From positions 310,001-374,000 of the forward strand of contig NZ_CADIJL010000003.1 in NCBI RefSeq assembly GCF_902859695.1: DNA of 64,000 bases, written 5' to 3'. Position 1 is the stretch's first letter; the number at the start of each line of letters is the position of its first letter. The notes beneath the pieces are model-generated. The model saw nothing but the letters and a program-made list of their open reading frames with translations, did no database searches and had not been told where the DNA came from. The position numbers were made by a program, and so were the translations under genes. The stretch comes from Achromobacter ruhlandii (lineage in GTDB: Bacteria; Pseudomonadota; Gammaproteobacteria; Burkholderiales; Burkholderiaceae_B). Below, one piece after another: positions 9,539-18,889 of this stretch.

Positions 9539-11038
9539 TTACAGCCAGCCGAGCCAGCGCCAGTAGGTCATGCCCATCAGCATCATCAGCGCATAGCCGA
9601 CGAGGGTGACCAGGATGCCGACCTTGGCGAACTGCTTGGCGTTGAAGGTTTCGGTGCCCAGGCACACCATGTTCTGCGGCGCGTTGATCGGCAGGATGAA
9701 GCCGTAGCTGACCACGAAGCCCAGCAGCATGGTCATGCCCAGGCGGCTGAAGTCGCCCGGCAGCGTGGCCAGCACCGAGATCAGGATCGGCAGCATCGCC
9801 GAGGTCAGCGCGGTGGCGCTGGCGAACCCCAGGTGGATGATGATCAGAAAGGCCGACAGGATCGCGAAGATGGCCAGCGGGCCGAGGTGGTCCAGACCCG
9901 TGTGCGCCACCACTTGGTTGCCCAGCCATTGGCCGGCCTGCGTGGTCAGCAGCGCGGTGCCCAGGCTGATGCCGACGCCGAACACGATCACGGTGCCCCA
10001 TGGAATGCGCGATTGCACGTCTTTCCAGGTCATCACGCCAAAGCGCGGCAGCAACAACAGGACCAGGCCGAAGTAGGTGGTCGAGGTGGTGTCGAACTTG
10101 TGCAGCTTGCCTTCGGTCGACCAGAACAGCAGCAGCATGATGGACACGGCCATCAGGCGTTTTTGCGCGCCGGTCATGGGGCCCAGTTCAAGCAGCGATT
10201 TCTCGACGGCTTCCTTGCCCCCCGCGATGCTGTCGCTTTCCGGCGGCAGCAGCTTGAGGACGATGACGATCAGCACGGCCGACATGATCAGCGACCACGG
10301 CGCGCCGGCGATCAGCCAGTCCGACCAGGCCACGCGCTGGCCAAGCATCTTTTCCATGAAGCCGACGGTCAGCAGGTTCTGCGCGGCGGCCGTCTGGATG
10401 CCGACGTTCCAGATGCTGGTGGCCTGCGCCACGATGATCATGATGCCGGCGGCGATGTTCGAGCGCTTGTCCACGCCGAAGGCCGCGATCACGCCCATCA
10501 TGATGGGCACCACGGCGGCGCTGCGGGCAGTGGCGCTGGGCACCACCAGGCTCAGCACGATGGTCACCGCGATACATCCGATCAGGATGCGGCGCGTGCT
10601 GGTGCCGACCTTGGACAGCGTCACCAGCGCGATGCGCCGGTCCAGCCCGGTGAAGGTCATGGCCGCGGCGATGAACAGCGCGCCGGTGACCAGCGCCAGC
10701 GCCGAGTTGGCGAAGCCGGTCAGGGCCATGCTGATGGCGGCCGACGTGCCATAGACCACCTGCGGATCCTTGATGGTGGGCGCGGTGCCCAGCAGGAAGG
10801 CCATCAGCGTCGTGATCATGATCGCGCTGGCTTCGTAGGACACGGCTTCCGTGATCCACACCACCACCGCGAAGGCCAGGATGGCCAGCATGCGATGCCC
10901 TGCGACCGGCAGGTCGGCGGGCAGCGGCATCATCAACACGCCGATCATGACGAGGAAACCGGCGACCAGGCCGATCGGTATTTTGGTTTTCTTGGGGGCT
11001 TGCGAGGCAGGGACAGCGGTTTCCGCAGTCATATCCAT
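9539..11038 (-). CDS. DASS (SLC13) family di/tricarboxylate:sodium symporter or exchanger
   Basis: The 499 aa integral membrane protein has about a dozen hydrophobic segments after a short cytoplasmic N-terminus. The halves show the DASS pattern: an SATARSAAVVPIMMG stretch (about 168-182) corresponds to the first S-N/T-T motif region, and a second GTALLTTQAGQWLG stretch comes later. Family members move succinate, malate, citrate, tartrate or sulfolactate. Pairing with the Ldh2-type enzyme 12 nt downstream supports a hydroxycarboxylate substrate. The start follows a 280 nt gap after slmA with its own candidate promoter. Confidence 0.88.
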   Translation of the reverse strand: MDMTAETAVPASQAPKKTKIPIGLVAGFLVMIGVLMMPLPADLPVAGHRMLAILAFAVVVWITEAVSYEASAIMITTLMAFLLGTAPTIKDPQVVYGTSAAISMALTGFANSALALVTGALFIAAAMTFTGLDRRIALVTLSKVGTSTRRILIGCIAVTIVLSLVVPSATARSAAVVPIMMGVIAAFGVDKRSNIAAGIMIIVAQATSIWNVGIQTAAAQNLLTVGFMEKMLGQRVAWSDWLIAGAPWSLIMSAVLIVIVLKLLPPESDSIAGGKEAVEKSLLELGPMTGAQKRLMAVSIMLLLFWSTEGKLHKFDTTSTTYFGLVLLLLPRFGVMTWKDVQSRIPWGTVIVFGVGISLGTALLTTQAGQWLGNQVVAHTGLDHLGPLAIFAILSAFLIIIHLGFASATALTSAMLPILISVLATLPGDFSRLGMTMLLGFVVSYGFILPINAPQNMVCLGTETFNAKQFAKVGILVTLVGYALMMLMGMTYWRWLGWL

Positions 11039-11200
11039 CTCCGGTTGAGGTCAAACTGACGGCACGCCGCTGACAAGCCCGAGGCTGGATCAAAGCGAAG
11101 TGCCGACGCTACAGAATGATCGTGACGGCATTAAGGAAAACCCGTATTGATAGATGTCAATTCGGGGGGCAATCGTGCTTGTCGGAAAACCGATCCGGGG

Positions 11201-11230
11201 ATTATGCTCGTCGGCCGCCGAAAATCGCAA
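11201..11230 (-). promoter_or_regulatory. Candidate sigma-70 promoter for the DASS-Ldh2 pair
   Basis: On the minus strand TTGCGA (11230-11225) is followed after 18 nt by CATAAT (11206-11201), a good -35/-10 match about 165 nt upstream of the transporter start. A second perfect -35 hexamer, TTGACA, lies at 11160-11155, but its best -10 (CTTAAT, 11135-11130) is at a long 19 nt spacing. Confidence 0.42.
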
Positions 11231-11318
11231 CCCTACGAATGTTGCATAAAAACAAACAAATGGCACAGCTACAGCCGCGCGAGACCGTTATTTCGTTCGT
11301 GTTATGGCGCGAATGAGG

Positions 11319-11894
11319 TCAGCCCAGCGCCAGGCGCAGTTGTTCGTCAAGGTGCAGCGTGGGCACCACGCGCCAGCCGCTCTGGGCGTACCGTAGCCAG
11401 CGCCCCAGCACCAGGTGCGTCAGCAGGCTGGCGTGCGCGGCCACATTGGCTTCGGGGGGCAGGCCGCCATCGGTGACGGCGATGCGCAGCGATTGCTTCA
11501 ACGATGCCTCGATGCGGTCGTTGATGTGGTTGATCCGTTCCTGCAGGCGGTTGTCTTCCGTGACCAGGGCGTCGCCAGTCAGCACGCGCGTCATGCCCTT
11601 GTTGCGTTCCGAGAACGTCAGCAGCATCGACACCGTCTGGTGGGCCTGCGACAGCCCGTAGGGCTCGGCGATGGCGATCTGGTTCACCAGCGTAAAAATG
11701 CTGGTTTCGATGAATTCGATCAACCCCTCGAACATCTGCGCCTTGCTGGCGAAATGCCGGTAGAGCGCGGCTTCCGAGACCTCCAGGCGCGCGGCCAACG
11801 CCGCCGTGGTGATGCGCGAGGCGTGCGGCTGCTCCAGCATCTCGGCCAGGGTCTGCAGAATCTGGGTCTTGCGCTCGCCGGGTTTGGTCGCCAT
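11319..11894 (-). CDS. slmA: Nucleoid occlusion factor SlmA (TetR fold)
   Basis: SlmA binds specific chromosomal sites and blocks FtsZ ring assembly over unsegregated DNA. The preferred start is the ATG at 11894 (MATKPGERKTQILQTLAEML), giving 191 aa, the family size; an upstream in-frame ATG at 11987 adds a non-conserved leader. The N-terminal HTH spans about residues 28-50 (ITTAALAARLEVSEAALYRHF), which is nearly identical in style to known SlmA proteins, and a TetR-like alpha-helical C-terminal domain follows. It lies 55 nt after the HAD nucleotidase, downstream of argB. Confidence 0.92.
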   Translation of the reverse strand: MATKPGERKTQILQTLAEMLEQPHASRITTAALAARLEVSEAALYRHFASKAQMFEGLIEFIETSIFTLVNQIAIAEPYGLSQAHQTVSMLLTFSERNKGMTRVLTGDALVTEDNRLQERINHINDRIEASLKQSLRIAVTDGGLPPEANVAAHASLLTHLVLGRWLRYAQSGWRVVPTLHLDEQLRLALG

Positions 11895-11949
11895 GGACGG
11901 GTCTGGTGTTACGCAGGCTGACGGTGAAGGAGGGAGGGCGCGCCGGCGA

Positions 11950-12695
11950 TCAACCCCGCAAAGGGCGTCGGCGCAGCAGCAAATCACTGACGGAGTTTAC
12001 CCGCAAGTCGACATACGACGGCCGTTGCGCGCGGCCGCGCGCAAACGGGGTCCCGGGATGGAACACATGCACCGTGCGCAGGCCGGCGCGGCGCGCGCCG
12101 CGCAGGTTGGCCAGGGTGTCCTCGACCAGCACCGCCTGACGCGCCGGCACGCCCTCGCGCGCCAGCACATAGCGCAGCAGCGCTGGCGACGGCTTGGGGC
12201 GGAATTCACCATGCAGGCGCATGTGCTCGATGGCCCACAGGCTGTCGAACTGTCGCAGGATGCCCAGTCGCCGCAGCACGGCGCGCGCGTAATGCAGCGG
12301 CGCGTTGGTCAGCAGCACCTTGCGGCCCGGCAGTTGCCGCAGCTTGTAGGCCAGTGCCTTCTCGGCGCGCACCAGCGGGTTGACGTCGAAATCGTGGCTG
12401 CGGTGCAGGAAGGCGTGCGGGTCGATGCCATGGTTGCGCACCATGCCGATCATTGTTGCGCCGTAGCGCTGCCAGTACTGCTTGCGCACCGCGTTGGCGG
12501 TGTCGATGTCCACGTCCAGCGCCTCGGCCACGGCCATCGTCATGCCGTGGTCGATCCGCGGAAAGATGGCGTGCGACGTGTCGTGCAGCGTGTTGTCCAG
12601 GTCAAACAACCACAGGCGCCCGGGGGCGCCTGTGGCGGTGCGGCGCGAGCGGCGCTGGCGCACCGCCGGCCGCAGCAGGGTGCGCAGCGCTCGCA

Positions 12696-12696
<1 letters not shown>
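11950..12696 (-). CDS. HAD-superfamily pyrimidine 5'-nucleotidase
   Basis: This 248 aa cytoplasmic HAD hydrolase resembles the SDT1-like pyrimidine 5'-nucleotidases that dephosphorylate UMP/CMP and related nucleotides. HAD motif I is WLFDLDNTL (nucleophile Asp32 and Asp34), motif II is VLLTNAP, the motif III Lys lies in the FRPKPSP stretch, and motif IV is VLVEDTLANL. A basic Arg-rich N-terminal tail (about 1-26) and another at the C-terminus are unusual. Its ATG overlaps the argB stop by one nt (TGATG), so translation is probably coupled to argB. Confidence 0.86.
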
Positions 12697-13933
<1,237 letters not shown>

Positions 13934-14722
13934 ATGCGTTTGAATTTCGTCCGTTCCGCCCTGGTGGCATCGGCCCTGCTGGTGGCGGCCACCGCCGCCC
14001 ACGCCGAAAAGATCGTCGTCGGCGCCACCCAGGTGCCGCACGCCGAGATCCTGGAAGTGGTCAAGCCGCAGCTGGCCAAGGAAGGCGTGGAACTCGACAT
14101 CAAGGTCTTCAACGACTACGTCCAGCCCAACCTGCAACTGGCCGACAAGCAGCTCGACGCCAATTTCTTCCAGCACAAGCCGTATCTGGACACCTTCAAC
14201 AAGGACCGCAAGGCCACGCTGGTGCCGGTCGCCCTGGTCCACGTCGAACCTTTCGGCGGCTACTCCAAGAAAATCAAGACCCTGGCCGAGCTGAAGGACG
14301 GCGCCACCGTCGCCATCCCGAACGACCCGTCCAACGGCGGCCGCGCCCTGGTGCTGCTGCAGAAACAGGGCATCATCAAGCTGAAGGATCCGTCCAACAT
14401 CCTGGCGACCGCCGCCGATGTGGTCGAGAACCCCAAGAAGCTGAAGTTCCGCGAGCTCGAGGCCGCCATGCTGCCGCGCTCGCTGGATGACGTTGATCTG
14501 GCCCTGATCAACACCAACTACGCGCTGGAAGCCGGCCTGGTGCCGACCAAGGACGCGCTGTTCATCGAAGGCTCCGATTCGCCCTACGCCAACATCCTGG
14601 TGACTCGCGCCGACAACAAGGACGCGCCCGGGATCAAGAAGCTGGTCAACGCGCTGCACTCGCCCGAGGTGAAGAAGTTCATCGTCGACAAGTACAAGGG
14701 CGCCGTGGTGCCGGCGTTCTGA
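13934..14722 (+). CDS. metQ: MetQ/NlpA family D/L-methionine-binding periplasmic protein
   Basis: The 262 aa protein is a substrate-binding protein of the NlpA (MetQ) family that feeds methionine to a MetNI ABC importer. The N-terminus MRLNFVRSALVASALLVAATAAHA is a Sec signal ending at about residue 24. No lipobox Cys follows, so it should be a soluble periplasmic protein, unlike E. coli MetQ. Family motifs include VGATQVPHAEILE (about 29-41), DYVQPNLQLADKQLDANFFQH (about 61-81) and VAIPNDPSNGGRALVLL (about 124-140). No metN or metI is adjacent. A strong terminator follows, so it is monocistronic. The RBS aaagagg is well placed. Confidence 0.92.
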   Translation: MRLNFVRSALVASALLVAATAAHAEKIVVGATQVPHAEILEVVKPQLAKEGVELDIKVFNDYVQPNLQLADKQLDANFFQHKPYLDTFNKDRKATLVPVALVHVEPFGGYSKKIKTLAELKDGATVAIPNDPSNGGRALVLLQKQGIIKLKDPSNILATAADVVENPKKLKFRELEAAMLPRSLDDVDLALINTNYALEAGLVPTKDALFIEGSDSPYANILVTRADNKDAPGIKKLVNALHSPEVKKFIVDKYKGAVVPAF

Positions 14723-14751
14723 TCGCGACGCGGACCTGTTCCCCCGCCGTA

Positions 14752-14781
14752 ACCGCCCGCTCATGCGGGCGGTTTCTTTTT
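14752..14781 (+). terminator. Intrinsic terminator of metQ
   Basis: accgcccgc (14752-14760) and gcgggcggt (14765-14773) form a 9-bp stem with a TCAT loop, followed by ttcttttt. It lies 29 nt past the stop codon. Confidence 0.92.
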
Positions 14782-14869
14782 GGGCCAGGCCCTGGCTTCG
14801 GGCATGGGGGCGGGGGGCGGCCGGGGATTGGCGCGAGGCGTGGCCGAGCCCAGCCGGCCGGCCGTGGCC

Positions 14870-14898
14870 AAATGAAAACCGCCCGGCAGGCGGGCGGT
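14870..14898 (-). terminator. Intrinsic terminator of the yraN-diaA-dolP-tlpA operon
   Basis: On the minus strand accgcccg pairs with cgggcggt (14898-14891 and 14885-14878), followed by ttttcattt. It lies 27 nt downstream of the tlpA-like stop codon. Confidence 0.85.
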
Positions 14899-14925
14899 TC
14901 ATGGCGGCGGCCGAGCGGACCGGGT

Positions 14926-15420
14926 TCAGCCCGCGGCCAGCGCCTTCTCGACGGTGGCGTGGAATTCCGCCACGTCATACTCGCCCAGGTAGCGCTTGAT
15001 GATGTGTCCCTGCTTGTCGATCAGGAAGGCCGTGGGCGTCAGGCGGATGTCGCCGAACGCGCGGGCGATGTCGCCCTTGGTGTCCAGCGCCACCGGGAAC
15101 GGCAGCTTGCGGCTCTCGGCGAAGTTCAGCACGAAGTTGGGCGGATCGTAGTCCATGGCGACCGCGATCGCCTGGTAGCCCTTGCCCGCATACTCGTTGT
15201 AGGCGGAGATGGTTTCCGGCATCTGCTTGACGCAGGTGACACAGCTGGTGGCCCAGAACTTCACCAGCACCACCTTGCCGCGCAGGTCCTGCATGGAGAA
15301 GGTCTTGCCTTCCAGCGTGGTGAAGGTGACGTTCGGGGCGGTTTGCGCTGGGCGCAGGGTGAACCAGGCGCCGACGCCGACCGCCACCAGGACGGCCAGG
15401 GCTACGATGGCTTTTTTCAT
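14926..15420 (-). CDS. TlpA/ResA-like membrane-anchored thioredoxin
   Basis: This 164 aa protein has an N-terminal hydrophobic anchor (about 4-20), then a periplasmic thioredoxin fold of the TlpA/ResA/AhpC-TSA type. The redox centre is WATSCVTC (Cys60 and Cys63), and the cis-Pro loop is RLTPTAFLID. It probably reduces or isomerises disulfides of envelope or cytochrome c proteins. Its start overlaps the dolP stop by 4 nt (ATGA), making it the last gene of the yraN-diaA-dolP operon. That neighbour is absent from the E. coli version of the locus and hints that its client may be an outer-envelope protein. Confidence 0.9.
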   Translation of the reverse strand: MKKAIVALAVLVAVGVGAWFTLRPAQTAPNVTFTTLEGKTFSMQDLRGKVVLVKFWATSCVTCVKQMPETISAYNEYAGKGYQAIAVAMDYDPPNFVLNFAESRKLPFPVALDTKGDIARAFGDIRLTPTAFLIDKQGHIIKRYLGEYDVAEFHATVEKALAAG

Positions 15421-16163
15421 TTGATGGGCATGGCTTCTACGGTACTGCCACCGCTGCTGGGCGCGCTGCTGCCGCTGTCGGCAGCGCCCGCGCCGCTTTC
15501 GATGGGGGCCTTGGTTTCCGTGGTGGTCGACTTGCTGCCGCTGCTGGACAGGCGGATCGCTTCCTCGCGGCTGATGGTCTCGAACAGTTTTACCACTTTT
15601 GCCACGCCGCCGAGGTCGGCCACCGCGTTGGCGGCGTAATCGCCTTCGGCCTGCGTCACCTTGCCCATCAGGTAGACGACGCTATGGTCGGTGGTCACGG
15701 CGATGGTGCCGGAAGGCACGTACTTGGTGTTGATCAGCGCGGTCTTGGCCTTGGAGGTGAGCCAGGTATCGTTCGAGCGCACGCCGAAGGACGCGATCGG
15801 GCCCACGGTGAGCTGGTTGATCACCTGCTTGACGTTCTCGACGCTCTGGGCAATGGCGGTGGCCTGGGACTTGGCTTCCTCGGTGGGCACGTCGCCGGTC
15901 AGCAGCAGGTGGCCGCCGTAGGCCATGGCGTTCACGCGCGCCGCGTCGCCCAGCTTGTCGGAGATCTGCTTCTGGGCCTTGAAGGCCATGTTCTGGTCTT
16001 CGAGCTGGATGCCCGAGGTACGCCGGTCGGTCACCACCACCGCGGTGGTGGCGGCCGCGCCGCCCACGATCAGGGGGGCGCAGGCCGACAGCGACAGCAC
16101 GGCGCCGGACAGGGCCGCGGCGAGCAGCAAGGGGCGGGTGGCGTGTCGGACGTCTGAAATCAT
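15417..16163 (-). CDS. dolP: DolP (YraP)-like outer-membrane lipoprotein with two BON domains
   Basis: The 248 aa protein has a lipoprotein signal with lipobox LSAC (Cys28) and two BON domains (about 60-125 and 140-205). A low-complexity Ser/Thr/Gly tail runs to about residue 245. DolP binds anionic phospholipid in the outer membrane and supports envelope integrity and BAM function; in Neisseria the orthologue is GNA2091. The residue after the acylated Cys is Ala, compatible with outer-membrane sorting. The tail (after about residue 210) is longer than in E. coli YraP (191 aa). It overlaps diaA and the TlpA-like gene by 4 nt at each end. Confidence 0.9.
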   Translation of the reverse strand: MISDVRHATRPLLLAAALSGAVLSLSACAPLIVGGAAATTAVVVTDRRTSGIQLEDQNMAFKAQKQISDKLGDAARVNAMAYGGHLLLTGDVPTEEAKSQATAIAQSVENVKQVINQLTVGPIASFGVRSNDTWLTSKAKTALINTKYVPSGTIAVTTDHSVVYLMGKVTQAEGDYAANAVADLGGVAKVVKLFETISREEAIRLSSSGSKSTTTETKAPIESGAGAADSGSSAPSSGGSTVEAMPIK

Positions 16164-16753
16164 TCGGTGTCTCCAAGCAGAAGAGCGTCAATGCCGTCGC
16201 AAAGCGCATGCAACAGCAGTATATGGACTTCCTGGATGCGCATCGTGCGATCGCTGGGAACACATAGATGGACGTCCATCGGCGTAATGAGTTCCCCCAT
16301 GACGCCGCCGCCCTTGCCGGTCAGGGCCAGCACGTGCATTTCGCGGCTGGCGGCCGCTTCCATGGCGCGCACCACGTTGGGCGAATTGCCGCTGGTGGAA
16401 ATGGCCACCAGCACGTCGCCGGCCTGGCCGAAGGCGTTGACCTGGCGTTCGAAGACCTCGTCGAAACCGTAGTCGTTGCCGACCGCGGTGAGGATCGAGG
16501 TGTCGGTATTCAGGGCGATGCCGGCCAGGGGCAGGCGTTCGCGCTCGAAGCGGCCCACCAGCTCGGCGATGAAATGTTGCGCGTCGGCGGCCGAGCCGCC
16601 GTTGCCGCAAGCCAGAATCTTGCCATTGTTGGCGAGGGCGCCGAACAGCACGTCCACCGCGATCGCCAGCGGCTCGGCCAGCACGTTCATGCTTTGTTCG
16701 TACGTGGCCATGGCGTCGCGAAAGTGCGACGTCATTCGAGAGGTCATATCCAT
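16160..16753 (-). CDS. diaA: DiaA/GmhA-type SIS domain protein (probable DnaA initiator-associating protein)
   Basis: This 197 aa single-SIS-domain protein has the sugar-phosphate loop LACGNGGSAADAQHF (about 47-61) and LVAISTSGNSPNVV (about 112-125). It could be phosphoheptose isomerase GmhA or the replication regulator DiaA, which binds DnaA and promotes origin unwinding. The context yraN-diaA-dolP, as in E. coli, and the RIQEVHILLLHALCDGID ending favour DiaA. Residues used by GmhA for catalysis (a Glu in AELVGRFE and the His in VHILLLH) are nevertheless present, so enzymatic activity cannot be excluded. It overlaps dolP by 4 nt. Confidence 0.85.
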   Translation of the reverse strand: MDMTSRMTSHFRDAMATYEQSMNVLAEPLAIAVDVLFGALANNGKILACGNGGSAADAQHFIAELVGRFERERLPLAGIALNTDTSILTAVGNDYGFDEVFERQVNAFGQAGDVLVAISTSGNSPNVVRAMEAAASREMHVLALTGKGGGVMGELITPMDVHLCVPSDRTMRIQEVHILLLHALCDGIDALLLGDTE

Positions 16754-16783
16754 GGGCGCGATTATCTCACGGGCGGACCGGAA

Positions 16784-17257
16784 TCAAGCCAGCTCGAATG
16801 CCGCGCGCAGCCACTGGACCCGGTCGCCGTCGAACACGACTGCGTCGAAGCGGGCGGCCGGCATGCTGGCCCGCCAGTAGTGCCGGGCCAGTCGCGGCAG
16901 CCAGTGCGCCGCGGCGCGCGCCAGCCGCGCCTGCTTGTCGCGGCCGATGCTGGCGGCGGCGCCGCCATAGGCGTCGCTGCGGCGCGCGCGCACCTCGACG
17001 AACACCAGGACGTCGCCGTCGCGCATGGCCAGGTCGATCTCGCCCGCCGGGCAGGCGAGGTTACGGGCCAGCAACACCAGGCCGGCGCCCTGGAGCAGGC
17101 GTAGCGCGGCCTCTTCGTGGCTGTCGCCGATGCGCTGGCGCGGCGAGCGCCGGGGGGCGGGCGCGTCACCCCGCGGCCGTGGCGAGGCGCGCCGCCGGCG
17201 CCTGGCGGCCCGGCGGCGCGCTGCCAGGGCAAGTTCGAAAGCAAAGGTGTCATCCAT
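16784..17257 (-). CDS. yraN: YraN family (UPF0102) endonuclease-fold protein
   Basis: The 157 aa protein carries the UPF0102 PD-(D/E)XK nuclease-like fold: the [20 protein letters not shown] block (about 86-105) supplies the Asp and Glu-x-Lys/Arg-type active site. A characteristic [20 protein letters not shown] helix precedes it. The function is not established. I take the start at ATG 17257; the longer frame to 17434 would run into the divergent rsmI gene. A long Arg/Pro-rich insertion (about 12-45) after the start is unusual. It is 30 nt upstream of diaA and divergent from rsmI, as in many proteobacteria. Confidence 0.85.
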   Translation of the reverse strand: MDDTFAFELALAARRRAARRRRRASPRPRGDAPAPRRSPRQRIGDSHEEAALRLLQGAGLVLLARNLACPAGEIDLAMRDGDVLVFVEVRARRSDAYGGAAASIGRDKQARLARAAAHWLPRLARHYWRASMPAARFDAVVFDGDRVQWLRAAFELA

Positions 17258-17325
17258 CGGGGCCGGTCCGAAACGCGAGGCGATGGCGGCTACACTGGCA
17301 TGGTTTTCCGCGTAAGTAGGCAGCA

Positions 17326-18255
17326 ATGAATCAAAATGTCTCACCCCCGGTGGCCGGCGACGCCTGGACCCGCGTCGCTGAACGCGTGGCCGGGCAGCAT
17401 TGGCCCGCCTCGACGCTGTATGTGGTGGCCACACCGATCGGCAATCTGGGCGACCTGGGGCTGCGCGCCTGGCATGCGCTGCAACGCGCCGACGTGATCG
17501 CGGCCGAAGACACCCGCGCCAGCCGCACGCTGCTGGACGCCTGGGGCGTCAGCACGCCGCTGATGGCGGCGCATCGCCACAACGAAGCCGCGGCGGCGCA
17601 GGCCATCTGTGAGCGCCTGGCGCAGGGCCAGCGCGTGGCGTTGGTCTCCGACGCGGGCGCGCCAGCGGTCAGCGATCCCGGCGCGCGCGTGGTGCGCGCG
17701 GTGCGCGAGGCCGGTTTCGCGGTGGTGCCGGTGCCCGGTCCCAGCGCCGTGATTGCCGCGCTGATGGGCAGCGGCGTCACCACCGACGAGAACCCCGCCT
17801 ACGCCTTCGCCGGTTTTCCGCCGTCCAAGGCCACCGCGCGCCAGCGCTGGCTGCGCACCTGGTGCGCGCTGCCGGCGCCGGTGGTGATGTTCGAATCGCC
17901 GCACCGGCTGGCCGCGACGCTGGCCGATCTGCGGGAAGTCTGCGGCGACGCCCGTCTGCTGACGGTGGCGCGCGAGCTGACCAAGCGCTTCGAGGAAATC
18001 GCCACTTTCCCACTGGGCGAGGCGGCCGCCTGGCTGGCGGCCGACGCGCATCGCGAGCAGGGCGAATTCGTGCTGATCGCGCATGCCCAGGCGGGGCGCG
18101 AGGAAGACGAGGACGCCGATCCGCGCGCCGACGCCTTGCTGGACGCGCTGCTCGAAACCCTGTCGGTGCGCGACGCCTCGAAGATCGCCGCCAAGGTCAC
18201 CGGCCTGTCGCGCGACGTCCTGTACAACCGGGCCCTGGCCCGCAAGAATGCGTAA
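17326..18255 (+). CDS. rsmI: 16S rRNA (cytidine-1402-2'-O)-methyltransferase
   Basis: RsmI 2'-O-methylates C1402 in the 16S rRNA decoding centre using SAM. The 309 aa protein has the TP-methylase fold: [14 protein letters not shown] (about 31-44), [11 protein letters not shown] (about 60-70), [18 protein letters not shown] (about 106-123), and [12 protein letters not shown] further on. A C-terminal helical extension with the [20 protein letters not shown] motif is typical. It is divergent from yraN across a 68 nt gap and followed closely by the methylguanine-DNA methyltransferase. Confidence 0.96.
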   Translation: MNQNVSPPVAGDAWTRVAERVAGQHWPASTLYVVATPIGNLGDLGLRAWHALQRADVIAAEDTRASRTLLDAWGVSTPLMAAHRHNEAAAAQAICERLAQGQRVALVSDAGAPAVSDPGARVVRAVREAGFAVVPVPGPSAVIAALMGSGVTTDENPAYAFAGFPPSKATARQRWLRTWCALPAPVVMFESPHRLAATLADLREVCGDARLLTVARELTKRFEEIATFPLGEAAAWLAADAHREQGEFVLIAHAQAGREEDEDADPRADALLDALLETLSVRDASKIAAKVTGLSRDVLYNRALARKNA

Positions 18256-18259
18256 GCCC

Positions 18260-18874
18260 ATGATCTACACCGCAGAGACACGCAAGCGTCCCGGCGAAGC
18301 CGCGGAGCCGATCGTCTACCGTGACATCCCCACGCCGCTGGGCGAAATGCGTCTGGTCGCCAGTGCCAAGGGCCTGCGCGGCGCCTGGTTCACCGACCAG
18401 ACCCTGCTGCCCTCGGCCGAGGGCTGGACCCGCAGCGAATCCGATCCGATCCTGGAGCAGGCGCGCCGCGAACTGGATGAGTGGTTCGCCGGCCAGCGCC
18501 GCGATTTCGAGGTGGCGCTGGATCCGGTGGGCACGCCGTTCCAGCATGAAGTCTGGCGCGCGCTGTGCAAGCTGGATTTCGGCCAGCTCGCCAGCTACGG
18601 CGAACTGGCGCGCACGGTGGGGCGGCCCAAGGGCGCCCAGGCCATCGGCGGCGCGGTGGGCCGCAATCCCGTCATCATCATCATTCCGTGCCACCGCGTC
18701 ATCGGCGCCGATACCTCGCTGACCGGCTTCGGTGGCGGTCTGCCGCGCAAGCAGGCCCTGCTCAAGCACGAGGGCAGCCAATACCTGAGCCGCAATGCGC
18801 GCGCGCGCCGGGTCTGTGACGGCCAGGCGCAGTTGCCGTTCGAGCAGCCGGCGTTCGACTGGCCGGCGGCGTAG
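18260..18874 (+). CDS. Methylated-DNA--[protein]-cysteine S-methyltransferase
   Basis: This suicide DNA repair protein transfers the methyl group from O6-methylguanine (or O4-methylthymine) to its own Cys. The active-site motif is IIPCHRVIGA with Cys144, numbering from the ATG at 18260. The upstream HTH/Arg-finger region SYGELARTVGRPKGAQAIGG (113-131) is typical of Ogt/MGMT. The product is 204 aa; an alternative ATG at 18248 overlaps rsmI by 8 nt and adds MRKP. No AraC-like Ada domain is present, so it is an Ogt-type constitutive enzyme. The C-terminal tail after about 175 is Arg-rich and longer than usual. Confidence 0.92.
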   Translation: MIYTAETRKRPGEAAEPIVYRDIPTPLGEMRLVASAKGLRGAWFTDQTLLPSAEGWTRSESDPILEQARRELDEWFAGQRRDFEVALDPVGTPFQHEVWRALCKLDFGQLASYGELARTVGRPKGAQAIGGAVGRNPVIIIIPCHRVIGADTSLTGFGGGLPRKQALLKHEGSQYLSRNARARRVCDGQAQLPFEQPAFDWPAA

Positions 18875-18889
18875 CGGGCGGGCGCCGCG

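Noticed and set aside
8624-11059. 811-codon plus-strand frame across the Ldh2-type and DASS genes
   Set aside because: Antisense to two well supported genes, and its His/Gln/Arg-rich composition lacks any known domain.
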